From Chromatocurvus sp046260765 (GTDB lineage: Bacteria > Pseudomonadota > Gammaproteobacteria > Pseudomonadales > Halieaceae), in the NCBI GenBank assembly GCA_046260765.1, contig JBHEOO010000045.1, forward strand, positions 1 through 23,119: a stretch of 23,119 bases of DNA. Reading direction: 5' to 3'. The translations under genes were made by a program, and so were the position numbers. Each line of letters begins with the position of its first letter. Position 1 is the stretch's first letter. A model generated the notes under the pieces. The model was not told the origin of the DNA and did not search any database. It saw only the letters and a list, made by a program, of their open reading frames with translations. Shown in pieces: positions 22,434-23,119 of this stretch.

Positions 22434-23119
22434 TCAGGGCGGCGAAAGATAGCCGCGCGCGGCATGCAGGCGCATCCATTTCACGACATCGCTGTGCCTG
22501 AGGAGACCAACCACCCGCCCCGAACTGACCACCAGAAGCCCCTCGTCACCGTCTCGCCCGAGCCTTTGAATTGCCTCACGCGCCGACTCACCGGCGTTTA
22601 ACGACTCCATGCTGGCCGCAGCCAAGGTGATATCGCCAACCGTCCTGCCACCGCGCTGCTCCGCCGGCAGTTCCGTGACTCGGCGCAGGGAAACGACACC
22701 TACCAGCTTACCGCGCTCCAACACAGGCCACAGCTCCTGCGTGCTGCGCAACAGGTATTGATCCACGAATTCCGATATTGGCACACCGGCCTCGACCGTT
22801 TCGAAGTGCGTCCGCATCAGATTGGAAACTTTCACGTCGCGTAGCTCACTCTCAACGACCTGCTGCCGGTAGCTCATCGCCGCCAGGCTGGATATAAACC
22901 ATCCGATCAATATCCACCACAGACCGCCGAGCTTCGCGCCGCTGAACAGGCTCAAGACTCCCAGAAACATCAGCGCCCAGCCGAAGTAGCGTCCAAGATT
23001 ACTGGCCCACCGCGTGGCCTTGAGCAGATCGCCCGTGGCCGCCCAGATCATGGCTCGAAACACGCGTCCACCATCCATGGGGAAACCGGGAATCATATTG
23101 AAAATGGCGATAACCATAT
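22434..23119 (-). CDS. Site-2 protease family (M50) metalloprotease with CBS domains, 5' end beyond window
   Basis: The C-terminal 228 or so codons of a membrane metalloprotease are visible. The motif FNMIPGFPMDGGRV carries the second zinc-binding region (Asp in MDGGR) of M50/S2P proteases. Two more hydrophobic segments follow (GWALMFLGVLSLF and GGLWWILIGWFISSLAA), then a pair of CBS domains (from about VSNLMRTHFETV to the end, with LWPVLERGKLVGVVSLRRV and GLLVVSSGRVVGLLRHSDV). Such proteins cleave membrane-embedded substrates; CBS pairs usually sense adenine nucleotides. The HExxH part and the true start lie outside the window. It is convergent with the ABC operon, 95 bp away, and no clear terminator is seen in that gap. 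Confidence 0.9.
   Translation of the reverse strand, partial: MVIAIFNMIPGFPMDGGRVFRAMIWAATGDLLKATRWASNLGRYFGWALMFLGVLSLFSGAKLGGLWWILIGWFISSLAAMSYRQQVVESELRDVKVSNLMRTHFETVEAGVPISEFVDQYLLRSTQELWPVLERGKLVGVVSLRRVTELPAEQRGGRTVGDITLAAASMESLNAGESAREAIQRLGRDGDEGLLVVSSGRVVGLLRHSDVVKWMRLHAARGYLSPP

Overview
The window looks like chromosomal DNA of a GC-rich gammaproteobacterium, probably a draft or metagenome assembly because ten Ns interrupt a gene at 9113-9122. Support for this class comes from a tRNA-Val(UAC)/tRNA-Asp(GUC) pair very close to the E. coli sequences, E. coli-like YbfF and YdjA proteins, a FabY-like long condensing enzyme, a RibBX-type riboflavin protein and near-consensus sigma70 promoters. 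I cannot name the genus.

Layout. (1) 1-1300: the edge of an integrated element. A tyrosine integrase on the minus strand runs off the left end and begins next to the 3' end of tRNA-Asp, so the element's cargo lies outside the window. (2) 1308-1544: the tRNA-Val/tRNA-Asp operon and its promoter. (3) 1677-3055: queD, a 410-bp non-coding stretch with an AT-rich segment and a perfect DnaA box, then a LysE/RhtB exporter. (4) 3078-5059: ybfF-like esterase and DUF3301 on the minus strand, divergent from an unrecognised lipoprotein. (5) 5107-8476, minus strand: a FabY-like beta-ketoacyl synthase, a YdjA-type nitroreductase and an ECH1-type dienoyl-CoA isomerase. A GATase1-like AraC-family regulator diverges from them at 8626. 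The spacer carries three head-to-tail 10-bp repeats. (6) 9831-13391: thiolase, ribBX and an MFS transporter, tightly packed. (7) 13441-15098: purK and purE, in the reverse of the common order, overlapping by four bases. (8) 15199-18800: ilvD on the minus strand, a classical SDR on the plus strand, and an HSDL2-like SDR on the minus strand whose expected catalytic serine is alanine. (9) 19186-22338: a three-gene ABC export operon (adaptor, FtsX-like permease, ATPase). (10) 22434-23119: the 3' part of a site-2 protease with CBS domains.

The main theme is acyl-CoA and fatty-acid metabolism (FabY-like synthase, dienoyl-CoA isomerase, thiolase, two SDRs), interleaved with cofactor, purine and branched-chain amino-acid genes and membrane transport. 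I saw no phage structural genes, toxin-antitoxin pair, CRISPR array or defence system. The most interesting points are the repeat-bearing fabY/AraC divergent promoter, the thiolase-ribBX-MFS operon, the serine-less HSDL2-like enzyme, the short tandem repeats at gene ends, and the island boundary at tRNA-Asp.
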